In this document: positions 43,912 through 53,936 of the stretch, one piece after another
How positions within the stretch are numbered: the first letter of the stretch is position 1
Layout: each line of letters starts with the position of its first letter
From: Fimbriimonadaceae bacterium
GTDB taxonomy: Bacteria; Armatimonadota; Fimbriimonadia; Fimbriimonadales; Fimbriimonadaceae
Assembly: GCA_020847855.1 (NCBI GenBank)
Contig: JADLBH010000011.1
Coordinates: 1-64,000, forward strand
Length of the DNA: 64,000 bases
Reading direction: 5' to 3'
The notes under the pieces: model-generated
Told to the model about the DNA's origin: nothing
Database searches by the model: none
Seen by the model: only the letters and a program-made list of their open reading frames with translations
Position numbers and translations under genes: made by a program

Positions 43912-44535
43912 CTAGGACTCCCCAGGTGACCGCCCCGTCATACTGTCTTCAAGGAAGCGGTAGTGACCGACGACGGTCCAACTGTGCAGCACGTCCTCCT
44001 CGGCCACCTGGCGGATGTTATGGACTACCGCTGGCCAACCGCTCCTGCCGAGGCGGTCGCTCACGATCCCGATGTGGTCGCGACCGGTCGGCATCCTCCA
44101 AGTCACGATATCCCCCGGCCGCCACTCGGTTGCAAGACAGTCCGTGGCCAGAACTTGGAAGTGCCGCCGAAAGTAGACAGCAAGATTCCGCACTCTGCGA
44201 TGGTCAATGTTTGCGTCCGGGCGGGCGATGTCGGGGTAGAGCGAGCGGCGGTGGTCGTCTTGGAGGGCCCTTTGCATATCGAGGCCTGCTCCCCGCAGAG
44301 CCCTTATGGCCACGTCGGAACACGCCCCCACGCTAGAGGGCACATCGCCTCCAGGGTATGCGATCTGGTAGTAGGAGGCGTCGTAGCGGGCGGGACGGTC
44401 GAGCTGGACCAAGGCACCGCGAAAGACCGGGTTCGCGCTCCGGGGCCGGGGCGCAGACCCAAGCGCGCCACGGGGAGCAGAGCGCAAGCTACACCCAGCG
44501 AGGAGCAGGAGCGTCAGGGAGCCGACAACCCGCAT
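43912..44535 (-). CDS. DUF1287 lipoprotein
   Basis: From ATG 44535 this 207-residue lipoprotein has MRVVGSLTLLLLAGC as signal and lipobox. The DUF1287 domain shows YYQIAYPGGDVPSSVGACSD, LDMQRALQDDHRRSLYP, ATEWRPGDIVTW and DHIGIVSDR, with the Cys-Asp and His typical of this NlpC/P60-like family. It is probably an envelope peptidase or amidase-like protein. Length is normal for the family. It ends 24 bases after the convergent cassette copy 1. Confidence 0.88.
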   Translation of the reverse strand: MRVVGSLTLLLLAGCSLRSAPRGALGSAPRPRSANPVFRGALVQLDRPARYDASYYQIAYPGGDVPSSVGACSDVAIRALRGAGLDMQRALQDDHRRSLYPDIARPDANIDHRRVRNLAVYFRRHFQVLATDCLATEWRPGDIVTWRMPTGRDHIGIVSDRLGRSGWPAVVHNIRQVAEEDVLHSWTVVGHYRFLEDSMTGRSPGES

Positions 44536-44606
44536 GGACGATACAACGACGAGGGGACGGTCCGGGTGCCCCAGGGTTGGAGGGGACGGGTACATTCTCA
44601 GATTCG

Positions 44607-45497
44607 ATGGATCGCTCAGGCCACCAGGACGTCCGCATTGGCACGCTTGCCCCGCTCGAAGGGGCGCAAGGCTATTTGAGGCAGCTCCTGCCCCACGGCT
44701 TCGAGTGCTTCCAGCTTACGATGCGGGCAACGATCGGCGGGCTCGATTTGCCTTCGCTCGCCACCGAGGTAAAGGAGGTCTTACGGGATCGAGCGGCGGT
44801 CTCGTCCTTGGGACTCTATGGCAACCCGCTCACGAACGAGGAGACGGCGCGAGACTGGGCGACCGTGATCCGCTCCGCAGGGCTCTTTGGAGCGAAGTTC
44901 GTGTGCGGTTTTGCCGGTGCGCTCGAGGATCGGCCAGTGGACGAGAGCATCCCTCGATTTGCGGAGGTTTTCGGCGAACTTGCGAAGGTGGCCGAGGGCG
45001 AGGGAGTGAAGATCGGCTTCGAAAACTGCGACATGGGGGGCACGTGGGAAAGGCCAAAATGGAACATCGCCCACTCGCCCAGAGCTTGGGAACTCATGTT
45101 CGACGCTGTGCCCTCGGATGCCCTCGGCCTCGAATGGGAACCGTGTCACCAGATGGTCTCGTTCATCGAGCCGGTGCCTCAACTCCGCCAGTGGGTGGGG
45201 AAGGTCGTCCACATCCATGGCAAAGACGCGACGATCGCCTGGGACGTCGTGAGGCGAGAGGGGACGCGGTGCGGCAAACATGTCGTGCAGCACCGAACTC
45301 CAGGGTTCGGCGACACGAACTGGGCCGACGTGATCAGCGTCTTGCGGTCAGCAGGCTGGCGGGGCTCGATTGATATCGAAGGCTGGCACGATCCCGTCTA
45401 CCGCGGCGACCTGGAAATGACGGGGCAGGTCTATGGGCTGAACTATCTCAAAGGGTGCCGCGGCGGGCCGTACGTGCCCAACCCTGCCACGGCATAG
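44607..45497 (+). CDS. Sugar phosphate isomerase/epimerase-like TIM-barrel protein
   Basis: From ATG 44607 the protein has 296 residues. VRIGTLAPLEGAQGYLRQLL, KIGFENCDMGGTWE, LGLEWEPCH and GKVVHIHGKD give the AP-endonuclease-2-type TIM barrel, with acidic and His metal ligands at strand ends. DINWADVIS-like and GSIDIEGWHDPVY segments close the barrel. Such proteins isomerise or epimerise sugars using a divalent metal; the substrate is unknown. It is divergent from the DUF1287 gene. Confidence 0.88.
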   Translation: MDRSGHQDVRIGTLAPLEGAQGYLRQLLPHGFECFQLTMRATIGGLDLPSLATEVKEVLRDRAAVSSLGLYGNPLTNEETARDWATVIRSAGLFGAKFVCGFAGALEDRPVDESIPRFAEVFGELAKVAEGEGVKIGFENCDMGGTWERPKWNIAHSPRAWELMFDAVPSDALGLEWEPCHQMVSFIEPVPQLRQWVGKVVHIHGKDATIAWDVVRREGTRCGKHVVQHRTPGFGDTNWADVISVLRSAGWRGSIDIEGWHDPVYRGDLEMTGQVYGLNYLKGCRGGPYVPNPATA

Positions 45498-45499
45498 CG

Positions 45500-46321
45500 C
45501 TACTCGGCCTTGGGTTCCTCAGGTTCGGAAGGCGCCCCGGGCTCTTGCGGCGGGGCTGGTACCTCCGGGGCGGGGGCCTCGGGTTGCGCGGGCGCGGCGA
45601 CCGGGACGGCCTCGGCCACGGGGCCCATGCCCACGAGGTCGCGATAGACGAGCGCAGTACCCACAGTGGCGATGGGGAAGGTCACCAGAATGCCGATACA
45701 ACACGCGATGACGCCCAGGCCAGAGACCAAGCCGAGCACGAAATAGAGGACCGCCGCCATGAAGAGGAACTTGCTCATCTTGCCGAAGCTGAAGGAGAGC
45801 GCGTCGAACGGCGAGAGGCCCTGGACGACCATTGCGGGGAGAACCAGCATCGTCAGCCCGCCCGCGATGAACGCCGGGAAAATGCACAGATAAACGCCGA
45901 TCGTCACCATCACGTAGGTGAGGAGCGTGGCGAGCGCGAACGGTACGAACCTGCTTACTCCCCAAGTGACGTCAGCCATCTCAACTTTTTGGCCCGACAT
46001 GTGCTTGAACGCCATGTGGATCATGGATGCGATGAACGGCCCAGCGAGGGCATAGCCCAAGAGCGTGAAGGGCATCGAGATCGTGCTCGCTCGAACCTGC
46101 TGCATGAGGATCGGCATAAGCTCCCTGGGCGGGTTTTGCATGTCCATGGTGCTGGTGGCAAGCAACGAGCCCATGTAGCCGACCATGTTGCTCACCATCA
46201 TGACGATCAGGGCGGATACGATGAACGGCCCAAAGTTGGCCTTGATGATCTCCCAGGCCTCACCGATGACGCTGAAGCGGATCTCGTTGATGACCGGTCG
46301 CGGGTAGTTGGAGGGTTGCAT
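45500..46321 (-). CDS. Multi-pass membrane protein with Pro/Glu-rich tail
   Basis: This 273-residue protein has five to six hydrophobic segments, including FIVSALIVMMVSNMVGYMGS, LLGYALAGPFIASMIHMAF, LTYVMVTIGVYLCIFPAFIA and FMAAVLYFVLGLVSGLGVIA. The last 45 residues are low complexity (PAPEVPAPPQEPGAPSEPEE). The layout resembles DUF4013- or GlpQ-membrane-type proteins, but I cannot name a function. ATG 46321 is chosen; a TTG at 46336 is an alternative. Confidence 0.78.
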   Translation of the reverse strand: MQPSNYPRPVINEIRFSVIGEAWEIIKANFGPFIVSALIVMMVSNMVGYMGSLLATSTMDMQNPPRELMPILMQQVRASTISMPFTLLGYALAGPFIASMIHMAFKHMSGQKVEMADVTWGVSRFVPFALATLLTYVMVTIGVYLCIFPAFIAGGLTMLVLPAMVVQGLSPFDALSFSFGKMSKFLFMAAVLYFVLGLVSGLGVIACCIGILVTFPIATVGTALVYRDLVGMGPVAEAVPVAAPAQPEAPAPEVPAPPQEPGAPSEPEEPKAE

Positions 46322-46446
46322 AGCGGACGCTCTCAAGGATCAGGACGGTGGGATACCCGATTTCGGAGCCGAAGCACACTTACTCCTCCGCTCCGATAGC
46401 CGGAACCTGATGCGAACGACGAGGGTCACAGGCTTGCGAGAGGGGC

Positions 46447-48426
46447 TCAGGCCGCCTTCCGCGGTGGCGGCTCGCCGTCCTCGCTGGGGACTTGGCGGAA
46501 CTCCGCGGGCAACGACGTGTACGGTCCAGGTGGCACCTTGGGCCACTCCACCTTGTCGCTCAAGTCCCACTCGTGAAATGCGCCCTTGGTCAAGGTGAGC
46601 CGCAGAATCGCCACAGTCTCGTAAGCGGGTACTTGGCCCAGGATGTTCTCGCCTGGTAGGCCGCTCCCTCCCGTCCCGAACTGCCTCGCGGCTGCACCTC
46701 GGTCGAGCAACCTCAGCAACCGAGGCGCTTCGGCTTTTCCCACGAGCGTCGCTACTCGGGGCCAGCGCTGGGACCGGAGCGTGAGTGCGGCACTCTCGGG
46801 CAAGCCGTATGGACAGGCATCCGTCGGGTCAATCTCCGGCGAGCCTCTGGCTACCAGCGACTGATCCTCCCCGAGCTGCTCGTTGGAGCAAATCCTACGA
46901 TAGGCGACTTCGGCGACGACCGTGCGCTGCGCTCGGTTGAGCTGGGCGAACGTGACGGGTTCGCCTTTGCGCAACCGGGCCATGAGGTCGAGGCCCAAGG
47001 CGGCGACGATCCGGTACCCGTCGTGGAGGCCGGTGTGGCGCGCAGCTGAGGCGAACGGGGCCACTGCAGCCGCGTGGGCAAGGGGCCAATATGTGGCCAG
47101 GTCCTCGCTCATCGTGACAAGAAGGGCATAGTCCTCCAGGCTTACCGTGCCTGCCTTGTGCGCTCGTGCGATCACGGCTCGGGCCACTTCCCGATCAACC
47201 CATCGGAGAGGGACACCGGTCGCATGGGGCGTGAGCCAACCCGCTTCGTCGGGCACAGTCTCCCATCCGGCGAAGTTTCGGATCAGGGACGTACACTGCG
47301 CGAGCGCGTACGAGTCGCCCTGGCTGAGGTATGGCCCAAGGCCTGCAAGGTTCTCCGGAAGGTGGGCGACGAGGTTCGCATTCAGATCGTCGGCCCAAGC
47401 GGCAAGGACATCACCGGTAGCCTCAGCGATCGGCTCATGGGCCACTGGGTCCAGCATGCGCTCCCTTGCGGCATCGGTCGCCTCGTCGAGCCTGGAGTTC
47501 CGGGTCACCAAGTCGCAGTACGCCTTCGTCGCCTCAGGGATTTTGAGCAACGGCTGGTTGGGCTTGGGAGCGGCGGCGAGAGTCCGGAACACATCCGGAT
47601 CCTGGGGGAACGTCCGTTGGGAGACCACGCCGACTCCGAACACCGACTGAGATCCACCGCGCTTCGCGTAGAGGTTGACCCATGCCTGCGAGAATTGCGA
47701 ACTGACGACAAGCCTGATTGCCTTCCGATCGTCCAGAGCGATCGGAGCGGCCCTCGGACTGGACACGGTACTGCCCGCCCCGTTGGGGAGCCCCGCTGCT
47801 TCGAGGGCGACCTCCCAGTCGGCCTGTTCTCGCACGTACTCTTTCAGAGCCGGATCGAGGGTGCCAGGCAGCTCCCGTTGCATCTTGTTCGGATCACTCG
47901 TGAAAACCGTGCGGCCGTTACTCAGCGCATTTGCCAACCGGTCTTGCCCGATGCCGAGCAGGATTCTGGCAAGTAGCCGCACTTGGGCTGAATGCTCCCA
48001 GAGGTTGCGTTCGAGCTCCCACCGGCTCGCACTCTCTGCACCTTGGAGTGGTTTGAGCAGATCGGACGCGACCTCGACGCTGATCTCAGTTCGGAGCGAC
48101 TCCTTGCACTGTTCCAGCACCGACTTTGCGAGCCTTTGGGCCGAATCGTTGGCATTGTCACGCAGCGGCTTGGCACGGACGAGGACGAAGGCCTCGCCGT
48201 CGCGGTTCCATTGGGCCTGGAGCGCGTTCGCGACCTTTTGGCGCAGGTCGGGCGCAGCAACGTCGCGAACCCGCACGATTGCGACCTCGCCTCTCAGGGC
48301 GGGAGAAGCCCGCCACTCCTCGCCCATGGATCGGCCGACGTCCGGGAGCAACCGTTCGAGCCGGGCTGGCGGGCCGAGATAGTCGGCACCCGCCGTCCCC
48401 ATCGCCAGCAAGGCCGCGCACAGCAC
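46447..48426 (-). CDS. Large secreted STN-like protein, paralogue of the 30015 gene
   Basis: This 659-residue protein starts at GTG 48426 with a short signal (LCAALLAMGTAGADYLG). The first domain matches the protein at 30015: RLLPDVGRSMGEEWRASPAL and EVAIVRVRDVAAPDLRQKV versus RVLAALSKETGREYAVGPTP and EIIFVQVKDAELDDLEARI. A later block, EPIAEATGDVLAAWADDLNA followed by NLVAHLPE, parallels DPLSYSASEALGHYAERKGK followed by NIVACLPD. Function unknown; exported, with no catalytic motif seen. It is downstream of gyrA on the same strand, 63 bases apart. Confidence 0.72.
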   Translation of the reverse strand: MLCAALLAMGTAGADYLGPPARLERLLPDVGRSMGEEWRASPALRGEVAIVRVRDVAAPDLRQKVANALQAQWNRDGEAFVLVRAKPLRDNANDSAQRLAKSVLEQCKESLRTEISVEVASDLLKPLQGAESASRWELERNLWEHSAQVRLLARILLGIGQDRLANALSNGRTVFTSDPNKMQRELPGTLDPALKEYVREQADWEVALEAAGLPNGAGSTVSSPRAAPIALDDRKAIRLVVSSQFSQAWVNLYAKRGGSQSVFGVGVVSQRTFPQDPDVFRTLAAAPKPNQPLLKIPEATKAYCDLVTRNSRLDEATDAARERMLDPVAHEPIAEATGDVLAAWADDLNANLVAHLPENLAGLGPYLSQGDSYALAQCTSLIRNFAGWETVPDEAGWLTPHATGVPLRWVDREVARAVIARAHKAGTVSLEDYALLVTMSEDLATYWPLAHAAAVAPFASAARHTGLHDGYRIVAALGLDLMARLRKGEPVTFAQLNRAQRTVVAEVAYRRICSNEQLGEDQSLVARGSPEIDPTDACPYGLPESAALTLRSQRWPRVATLVGKAEAPRLLRLLDRGAAARQFGTGGSGLPGENILGQVPAYETVAILRLTLTKGAFHEWDLSDKVEWPKVPPGPYTSLPAEFRQVPSEDGEPPPRKAA

Positions 48427-48489
48427 GACCCCATCATACAGTATCGGTCCGGAGCGGTTGCTTAGGCGTTCGGTCAGAACACCGGGTTC

Positions 48490-50961
48490 TCACTCTTCGA
48501 CGAGCGTATCGGATGGCGTTTCCTCGTCGTCCTCTTCCGGCGAGTCCACGAGACGGGCGACCGAGGCGATCGAGTCGCCTGCGGCGAGGTTGATCAGCTT
48601 CACGCCTTGAGCGATCCTTCCCACGAGGCGCACGTCCTTCACTTTGAGCCGGATGCCCTTACCGTTCGTGGTGAGCACGAGGAGCTTATCGTCTTCCTCG
48701 ACCATCTTTGCGCTCACGATCTTGCCCGTCTTCTCCGTGACGTTCATGGTGAGGATGCCCTTTCCTCCGCGCCCTTGTACTCGATAGTCCTCGACTCTGG
48801 TGCGCTTGCCAAACCCGTTCTCTCCTACGACGAGCAACGTGGCCTCGTCGTCGGCGAGAACGGCCGTTACCACATAGTCCTCAGGCTGAACCGTGATCCC
48901 CTTCACTCCTCCAGCGGCCCGCGAGCGATCCCTGGCCGCGGTCTCCTTAAAGCGTATGGAAAGGCCCTTGCGCGTGACGAGCATGACGTCTTGGTCGCCA
49001 CTGCTTTGGAGCACCCAACCGAGTTCGTCGCCCTCCTCGATATCGAAGGCGATCAAGCCGTTCGATCGGATGTTCTGGAACTTGTCCAAGGCGGTGCGCT
49101 TGATTTCGCCGAGCCTGGTCACCATGACGAGGTAGCCCTCGCCCTTGATGTCCTTGACGCGCACCGTCGCGGTCACCCGCTCGTCACCGTCCATCGCGAT
49201 ATAGTTGATGACCGGCATTCCCCTGGCATAGCGTCCGCTCTCGGGGATGTCGTAGGCTCGAAGCTTGTAACACTTGCCCCGGTCGGTGAAGAACAGGATA
49301 AAGTTGTGGGTGTTCACCTGGAAGAGCTGGGCCGGTTCGTCATCTTGCTTCATGACGTTCTTCATGCCCTTCCCCCCCCTCTTTTGCTGTCGGTAAGCGT
49401 CAAGGCTAATCCGTTTGATATATCCGTCCCGGCTCAGGCTGACGATGACCTCTTCCTCGGGGATGAGGTCCTCCTCGGTGAAGTCGCCGACCTCTCGGGC
49501 GATGATTCGGGTTCGCCGCTCGTCGCCGAACTTGTCCCGCAAGGCTGTGGTCTCGTCGCGCAGGACGGTTCTCAACCGGTCCGGGTTGCACAAGATGTCC
49601 ATGAGGTCCTGCGACCTTCGCAGCGCCGCCTTGTAGTCGCTCTCCAGCTTGTCCTGTTCGAGCTGGGTAAGCCTGCGCAAGGGCATGGCGAGCACCGCGT
49701 TCGCCTGGTAAGGCGACATGGCGAACTTGCGCACCAACTGAACCCTTGCCTCGTTCGTGTCCTTGCTGGCGCGAATCGCCGCGATGACCTCGTCCAAGAA
49801 CCGACGGGTGATCTGGAACCCCTCGTTGAGGTGGACCTCTTCCAGAGCGCGCATCAGCTCGTAGCGCGTTCGGCGCTCGATCACCTCGCGGCGGTGGCGG
49901 ATGTACTCGTCGAGCAAGACCGTGAGCGGGGAGACGCGCGGCGCGCCGTCCACGAGGCTGAGCATGATCGCTCCGAAGGTGGTCCGCAACTGGGTGTGCT
50001 TGAGCAGGTAGTTCAGTGCCTTGTTCGGGTTCACGTCTCGGCGAAGCTCAATCTGGATCCGCATGCCCCGCTTGTCGGTGTAGTCCTGAACGTCGGTGAT
50101 CCCGTCGAACTTCTTGGCCTTTGCGATGTCGGCGATGGACTTCACAAGGTTCGTCTTGTTGACCTGGTAGGGGAGCTCGCTCACGACGATCGCGGTCTTG
50201 CCGCTCTCGATCGGCTCGATCATCGTCTTGGCCTGCATGATCACGCTGCCTCGTCCCGTCTCATAGGCGTCGCGGACGCCCTTGGTCCCCATGATGAGCC
50301 CATAGGTGGGGAAGTCCGGCCCTTGGATGTGCTCCATGAGCTGGTCGAGCGTGCACTCGGAGTCGTCAATCCGAGCGAGGATCGCGTTGCACACTTCGGT
50401 GAGGTTGTGGGGCGGCATGCTGGTCGCCATCCCGACCGCGATGCCTTGACTCCCATTGCAGAGCAGGTTGGGGAACTTGCTGGGGAGCACCGAGGGTTCG
50501 TTCATAGACTGGAGATAGTTCGGCATCCAGTCAATGGTCTCGCGCTCGAGATCCTCGAGCATCTCCATGGCAATGGGGGTGAGGCGGCACTCGGTGTACC
50601 GCATGGCGGCCGGGCTGTCACCGTCCACGCTCCCAAAGTTTCCTTGGCCCTCGATCAGCGGATAGCGCATGCTGAACGACTGCGCCATGCGGACGAGGGT
50701 CGGGTAGATGATCGCCTCGCCGTGGGGGTGGAAGTCGCCACTGGTTTGTCCGCAAACCTTGGCGCACTTTGTGGTCGCGTTCTGAGGGCTGAGGTTCAGC
50801 TGGTCCATCGCGTAGAGGATGCGGCGTTGGACCGGCTTGAGCCCGTCCCGTACGTCGGGCAATGCTCGCGCGATGATGACGGACATCGCGTAGTTGACGT
50901 AGCTCTTGGCGAGTTCTTCCTCGATCTCGACCGTACTGATGTTTGCGTCGTTCTCCGCCAC
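48490..50961 (-). CDS. gyrA: DNA gyrase subunit A
   Basis: GyrA (823 residues) breaks and rejoins [32 protein letters not shown] (78-96), AMRYTE with the catalytic Tyr122 and [18 protein letters not shown] mark the breakage-reunion domain. The C-terminal domain has six beta-pinwheel blades with the GyrA-box QKRGGKG, so it is gyrase and not topoisomerase IV. In E. coli numbering position 83 is Ala and 87 is Pro, instead of Ser and Asp. An acidic tail ends the protein. GyrB is not in the window. Confidence 0.98.
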   Translation of the reverse strand: MAENDANISTVEIEEELAKSYVNYAMSVIIARALPDVRDGLKPVQRRILYAMDQLNLSPQNATTKCAKVCGQTSGDFHPHGEAIIYPTLVRMAQSFSMRYPLIEGQGNFGSVDGDSPAAMRYTECRLTPIAMEMLEDLERETIDWMPNYLQSMNEPSVLPSKFPNLLCNGSQGIAVGMATSMPPHNLTEVCNAILARIDDSECTLDQLMEHIQGPDFPTYGLIMGTKGVRDAYETGRGSVIMQAKTMIEPIESGKTAIVVSELPYQVNKTNLVKSIADIAKAKKFDGITDVQDYTDKRGMRIQIELRRDVNPNKALNYLLKHTQLRTTFGAIMLSLVDGAPRVSPLTVLLDEYIRHRREVIERRTRYELMRALEEVHLNEGFQITRRFLDEVIAAIRASKDTNEARVQLVRKFAMSPYQANAVLAMPLRRLTQLEQDKLESDYKAALRRSQDLMDILCNPDRLRTVLRDETTALRDKFGDERRTRIIAREVGDFTEEDLIPEEEVIVSLSRDGYIKRISLDAYRQQKRGGKGMKNVMKQDDEPAQLFQVNTHNFILFFTDRGKCYKLRAYDIPESGRYARGMPVINYIAMDGDERVTATVRVKDIKGEGYLVMVTRLGEIKRTALDKFQNIRSNGLIAFDIEEGDELGWVLQSSGDQDVMLVTRKGLSIRFKETAARDRSRAAGGVKGITVQPEDYVVTAVLADDEATLLVVGENGFGKRTRVEDYRVQGRGGKGILTMNVTEKTGKIVSAKMVEEDDKLLVLTTNGKGIRLKVKDVRLVGRIAQGVKLINLAAGDSIASVARLVDSPEEDDEETPSDTLVEE

Positions 50962-51112
50962 AGTGCCTCAGGTGTAGAGACGACCCCAGATTGGGTTGAG
51001 CCTCAGGCCCTAGGGTACCTTGGGCACGGTTCGGGACCCGGACAGTGGGCACGGGACGATCTCTCGTCGAACCGGTGCGCTTGCTAGTCGGATGCTGGTT
51101 CTGGCGGCTCGG

Positions 51113-52354
51113 TCAAGGTGCGGAGAGCCACTGCGTCCAGAAGTCCACGAGCTCTTGCTGGTTGAGGTAGTCCCTGGGAGGGACATCGCCCCGAACCAGC
51201 ACCTTGTCCCGAAGCCCTGTCCACACCGGCAGGGCGCGAAGCAACGCCATTTGCGTCCCTGGCGTCCTCGATGCCCAAAGCTCGCGGAGCCGGGTCTCGC
51301 CCCATCCCTGGTAGTTATAGTAGGGTAGGAGCTGGATGAACTTGATCACAAGTTCTTGATCCTGTATTCGTACCAAGGTGTCCATAGCGTGGGCCGCCGA
51401 ATCGAAGAGCCTCATCCTGCTGGGGGCGAGCGTTGCGTCGCGGCCGGGGTCAAGAGCGCGGAGCAGTTCGCTCTTCGCGCTCTCGGGTACCCGTGCCCAT
51501 TCGTCCGGGTTCGTCGCAACCGGGATCAGGGTACTCATCAGGTTCGGCCTTAGGCCTGGCAACTCCCAGTTTCTCAAGGCCGCATAGCCCATCCACTGAT
51601 GCCTCGGATCGAGGGCGTCCACTTTTCCTAGGAGAGCCCGGGATGCGCGTGTGCCGTAGGCCGAGCTTACGGACGAACCACTGAGGTTCATGAGCATCGT
51701 GAGAGTTCGCACCTCGTCATCGCGGGAAATCGAACCTAGGGCCTCGATGGCAGAGCAAAGGAACGCTTCATTCGGGTTCGACAGGTTTGGTGGAAACTCG
51801 CTGTTGGTGACCGTAGCACTCAAGAGCAGTGTCCACTCACCGGGTTGCGCCGGTACGACCTCACCCCAGACCTCTTGCGGGTCGAAGGCCTTCCAAGAAA
51901 AGTACAGTTTGCCTTGGATTTGCGCATCAATCGCTGCGACCACTTTGGTACCGATCTCCCGTGGACGCAGGGGCGGGGCGCCACCGTCCTCCGTAAGGTT
52001 CCCTATCACGACACACTGAATCTGACCAGCGGCGACTCCGTGGAGGCTCGCGAGGACCTGATAGACCTCGACGTAGGCTGCGATCTGGCTGGCCCCCTCT
52101 GGGTTTTCGAGCCAACCTAATGTAAGCGGACGGATTTGTGCCGGATATTCGTCAACCTTTTGGGCCACGACGATGTCGTCAGCCTCGACGAACGAGTTTG
52201 CATGCGCGGTGTAGTCTCCGGCGACCAGACGCCTCGCGTCGGTTCCGGCATCGTCGGCAAACCGTTGAGCCTGGGCTACGGTCGCAAGCCCAATCAAGGC
52301 AATCCATGTGAGCAAAGTGCTTGCCTTTCGGTGGAGCATTCGTGAAAGCCTCAT
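51113..52354 (-). CDS. Secreted protein of unknown function, HEAT-like helical C-terminus
   Basis: This 413-residue protein has a clear signal peptide (ASTLLTWIALIGLATVAQAQ). The mature N-terminal part is mixed, with a beta-type region around LYFSWKAFDPQEVWGEVVPA. The second half is helical with repeats like SAIEALGSISRDDEVRTLTM and SELLRALDPGRDATLAPSRM, which suggests a HEAT-type scaffold. It ends in a Trp-rich tail. The 458-residue gene upstream ends 11 bases before it, so the two form an operon. I do not recognise the family. Confidence 0.7.
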   Translation of the reverse strand: MRLSRMLHRKASTLLTWIALIGLATVAQAQRFADDAGTDARRLVAGDYTAHANSFVEADDIVVAQKVDEYPAQIRPLTLGWLENPEGASQIAAYVEVYQVLASLHGVAAGQIQCVVIGNLTEDGGAPPLRPREIGTKVVAAIDAQIQGKLYFSWKAFDPQEVWGEVVPAQPGEWTLLLSATVTNSEFPPNLSNPNEAFLCSAIEALGSISRDDEVRTLTMLMNLSGSSVSSAYGTRASRALLGKVDALDPRHQWMGYAALRNWELPGLRPNLMSTLIPVATNPDEWARVPESAKSELLRALDPGRDATLAPSRMRLFDSAAHAMDTLVRIQDQELVIKFIQLLPYYNYQGWGETRLRELWASRTPGTQMALLRALPVWTGLRDKVLVRGDVPPRDYLNQQELVDFWTQWLSAP

Positions 52355-52365
52355 CCCTTTTTCGG

Positions 52366-53742
52366 TTATTCCTTGATGTGCTGAACCTTATCAGTCCAAA
52401 ACTTTATTCGGTAGGTGCCGGCAAAAACACCTGTAGTCCCCACAGTCCTCCTATTCGCTGCATAGTAGTGGTGAACCATATTGTACAACGGGACGGCCGG
52501 ATTTGTCGTGTAGAGGTGTGGATCTATCGAGAAGATTGCGAGCCGGTCGTAAGCGAGCGAGTTCGCCCCTTCTCCAAGTCGGCCTGAAGGGTGGGCTCCT
52601 GATGCCCCGCTCTCGGTCGTCCAATAGACATCCTGAGTGTTGATTTGCCACGTAGGCGGCGGCGGGGGTGGCTGGAACCTCTCTTGGATCCAAACGAACG
52701 GCATCCTCTGCCCGACGTTGTCCACCAAGACGGGCCTGGAACGCATCTCCCACCCGTACGGCTTGCCAGGGGCCGATGCCGCTAGTTCTACGTCGTCTGC
52801 TGGATTGTTCTGCATGTCCTGGGGGCGGTGGGCAGTGAAACAAAAGGCGTTGATGTTCGGTTCGCCCGTCGCGACGCCGGGCGGCGGTGACTGGTCCGAA
52901 TTGTCCTGGATCGTGTACGTTCGGCCGCGGAACCGAACGACTTGGCTGCATCGAGGCATGATGCCCGCTACGCCACTCGCAGCGAGGGCACCGACGCGGA
53001 GCTTCGATCGTGCTTCGTACGGGGTTTGCCCCGGCATGGCACCGAGACCCGCCCCAAGGCTCCACAGAAACGTGGTCTCGCCTTCCATCCCAGGGAGGTC
53101 GTTGACGACCTCCATCTGAAATTGCACGGTGCCTAGTTGAGGGCGTTGGGAGAGGACCGGGAACGAGTTCCCGGTCGGGTCATAGTTGAAATACTGCAGA
53201 TAATAGGGGTTGGAAGCGACGGACTCGTCGTGCTCGATCGAAGGGACGAAGGCCGCCTCGTGAGCGCCTTGCCAGCTGTCCTCCCCAGTGGCGATGCCGA
53301 GTTTCAACGGTCCCCCGGCTGCCAAGAACGAGACCATGGCTAGCTGCTCTTGCTTCGAGCCATCGGGGAGTGTGAGCGTGACGACGCACTCGGCCGTGAA
53401 AAGCCCTGTAGTGTCGAACGCCCAACCCACCGTGGCCGGTGATGTGCCAGGGCTGGGAACCCAGATCGCACCTGCAGGAGGATTGGTCTGGCCCTGCTGA
53501 ACAACGTTGACCCATTGGTACGTGACGGAACTGCCCGGAGGGGTCCCGGTTACTTCGCAGCTCAAGTCGAACTCGGCAAAGTGGCAGCCCATCGCGGTCT
53601 GGTAGACACTCTGCTTAACATGGCTGTACTGAAGGGCCTCACACTCGTCGGAAGCTACGATGGTCACGTTCCAAGCACTCGCGACTCCCGAACAAGTGAG
53701 CACGGACGCAAGGCTCACATACCGGATGCCCGTGGTTCGCAC
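52366..53742 (-). CDS. Secreted protein of unknown function, beta-sandwich type
   Basis: From GTG 53742 (458 residues) a signal peptide (GIRYVSLASVLTCSGVASAW) opens the protein; the open frame continues upstream to 53850, but that part does not look like a secretion signal. The N-terminal part is Cys-containing (SDECEALQYS, AMGCHFAEFDLSCEV), followed by an Ig-like stretch (SVTYQWVNVVQQGQTNPPAG) that resembles PKD/BIG folds. The C-terminal half is Pro- and Tyr-rich with no recognised motif. It is coupled to the 413-residue gene. Confidence 0.65.
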   Translation of the reverse strand: MRTTGIRYVSLASVLTCSGVASAWNVTIVASDECEALQYSHVKQSVYQTAMGCHFAEFDLSCEVTGTPPGSSVTYQWVNVVQQGQTNPPAGAIWVPSPGTSPATVGWAFDTTGLFTAECVVTLTLPDGSKQEQLAMVSFLAAGGPLKLGIATGEDSWQGAHEAAFVPSIEHDESVASNPYYLQYFNYDPTGNSFPVLSQRPQLGTVQFQMEVVNDLPGMEGETTFLWSLGAGLGAMPGQTPYEARSKLRVGALAASGVAGIMPRCSQVVRFRGRTYTIQDNSDQSPPPGVATGEPNINAFCFTAHRPQDMQNNPADDVELAASAPGKPYGWEMRSRPVLVDNVGQRMPFVWIQERFQPPPPPPTWQINTQDVYWTTESGASGAHPSGRLGEGANSLAYDRLAIFSIDPHLYTTNPAVPLYNMVHHYYAANRRTVGTTGVFAGTYRIKFWTDKVQHIKE

Positions 53743-53936
53743 CCGGGCAAATGCTCCCGTTGGACGGCCAATCGCTCTAGTCTTGAAGATGGTCTCACTC
53801 CTGAAGGTGCGTGCTCGCAGGTGCGCAACGAGGGAGCCTACCCATGGCATAGGGCTAAGGTACCGGGTATTAAGCCCTAGACCAGTGCGCAGTGCGGTGA
53901 CCCGCGAACCCGATATCCGCGCGGATTGCCCCTAGC

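Noticed and set aside
48607-51087. 826-codon open frame antisense to gyrA
   Set aside because: GyrA on the other strand is complete and conserved. The antisense frame arises from GC-rich codon bias and has low-complexity Val/Leu/His/Asp content.
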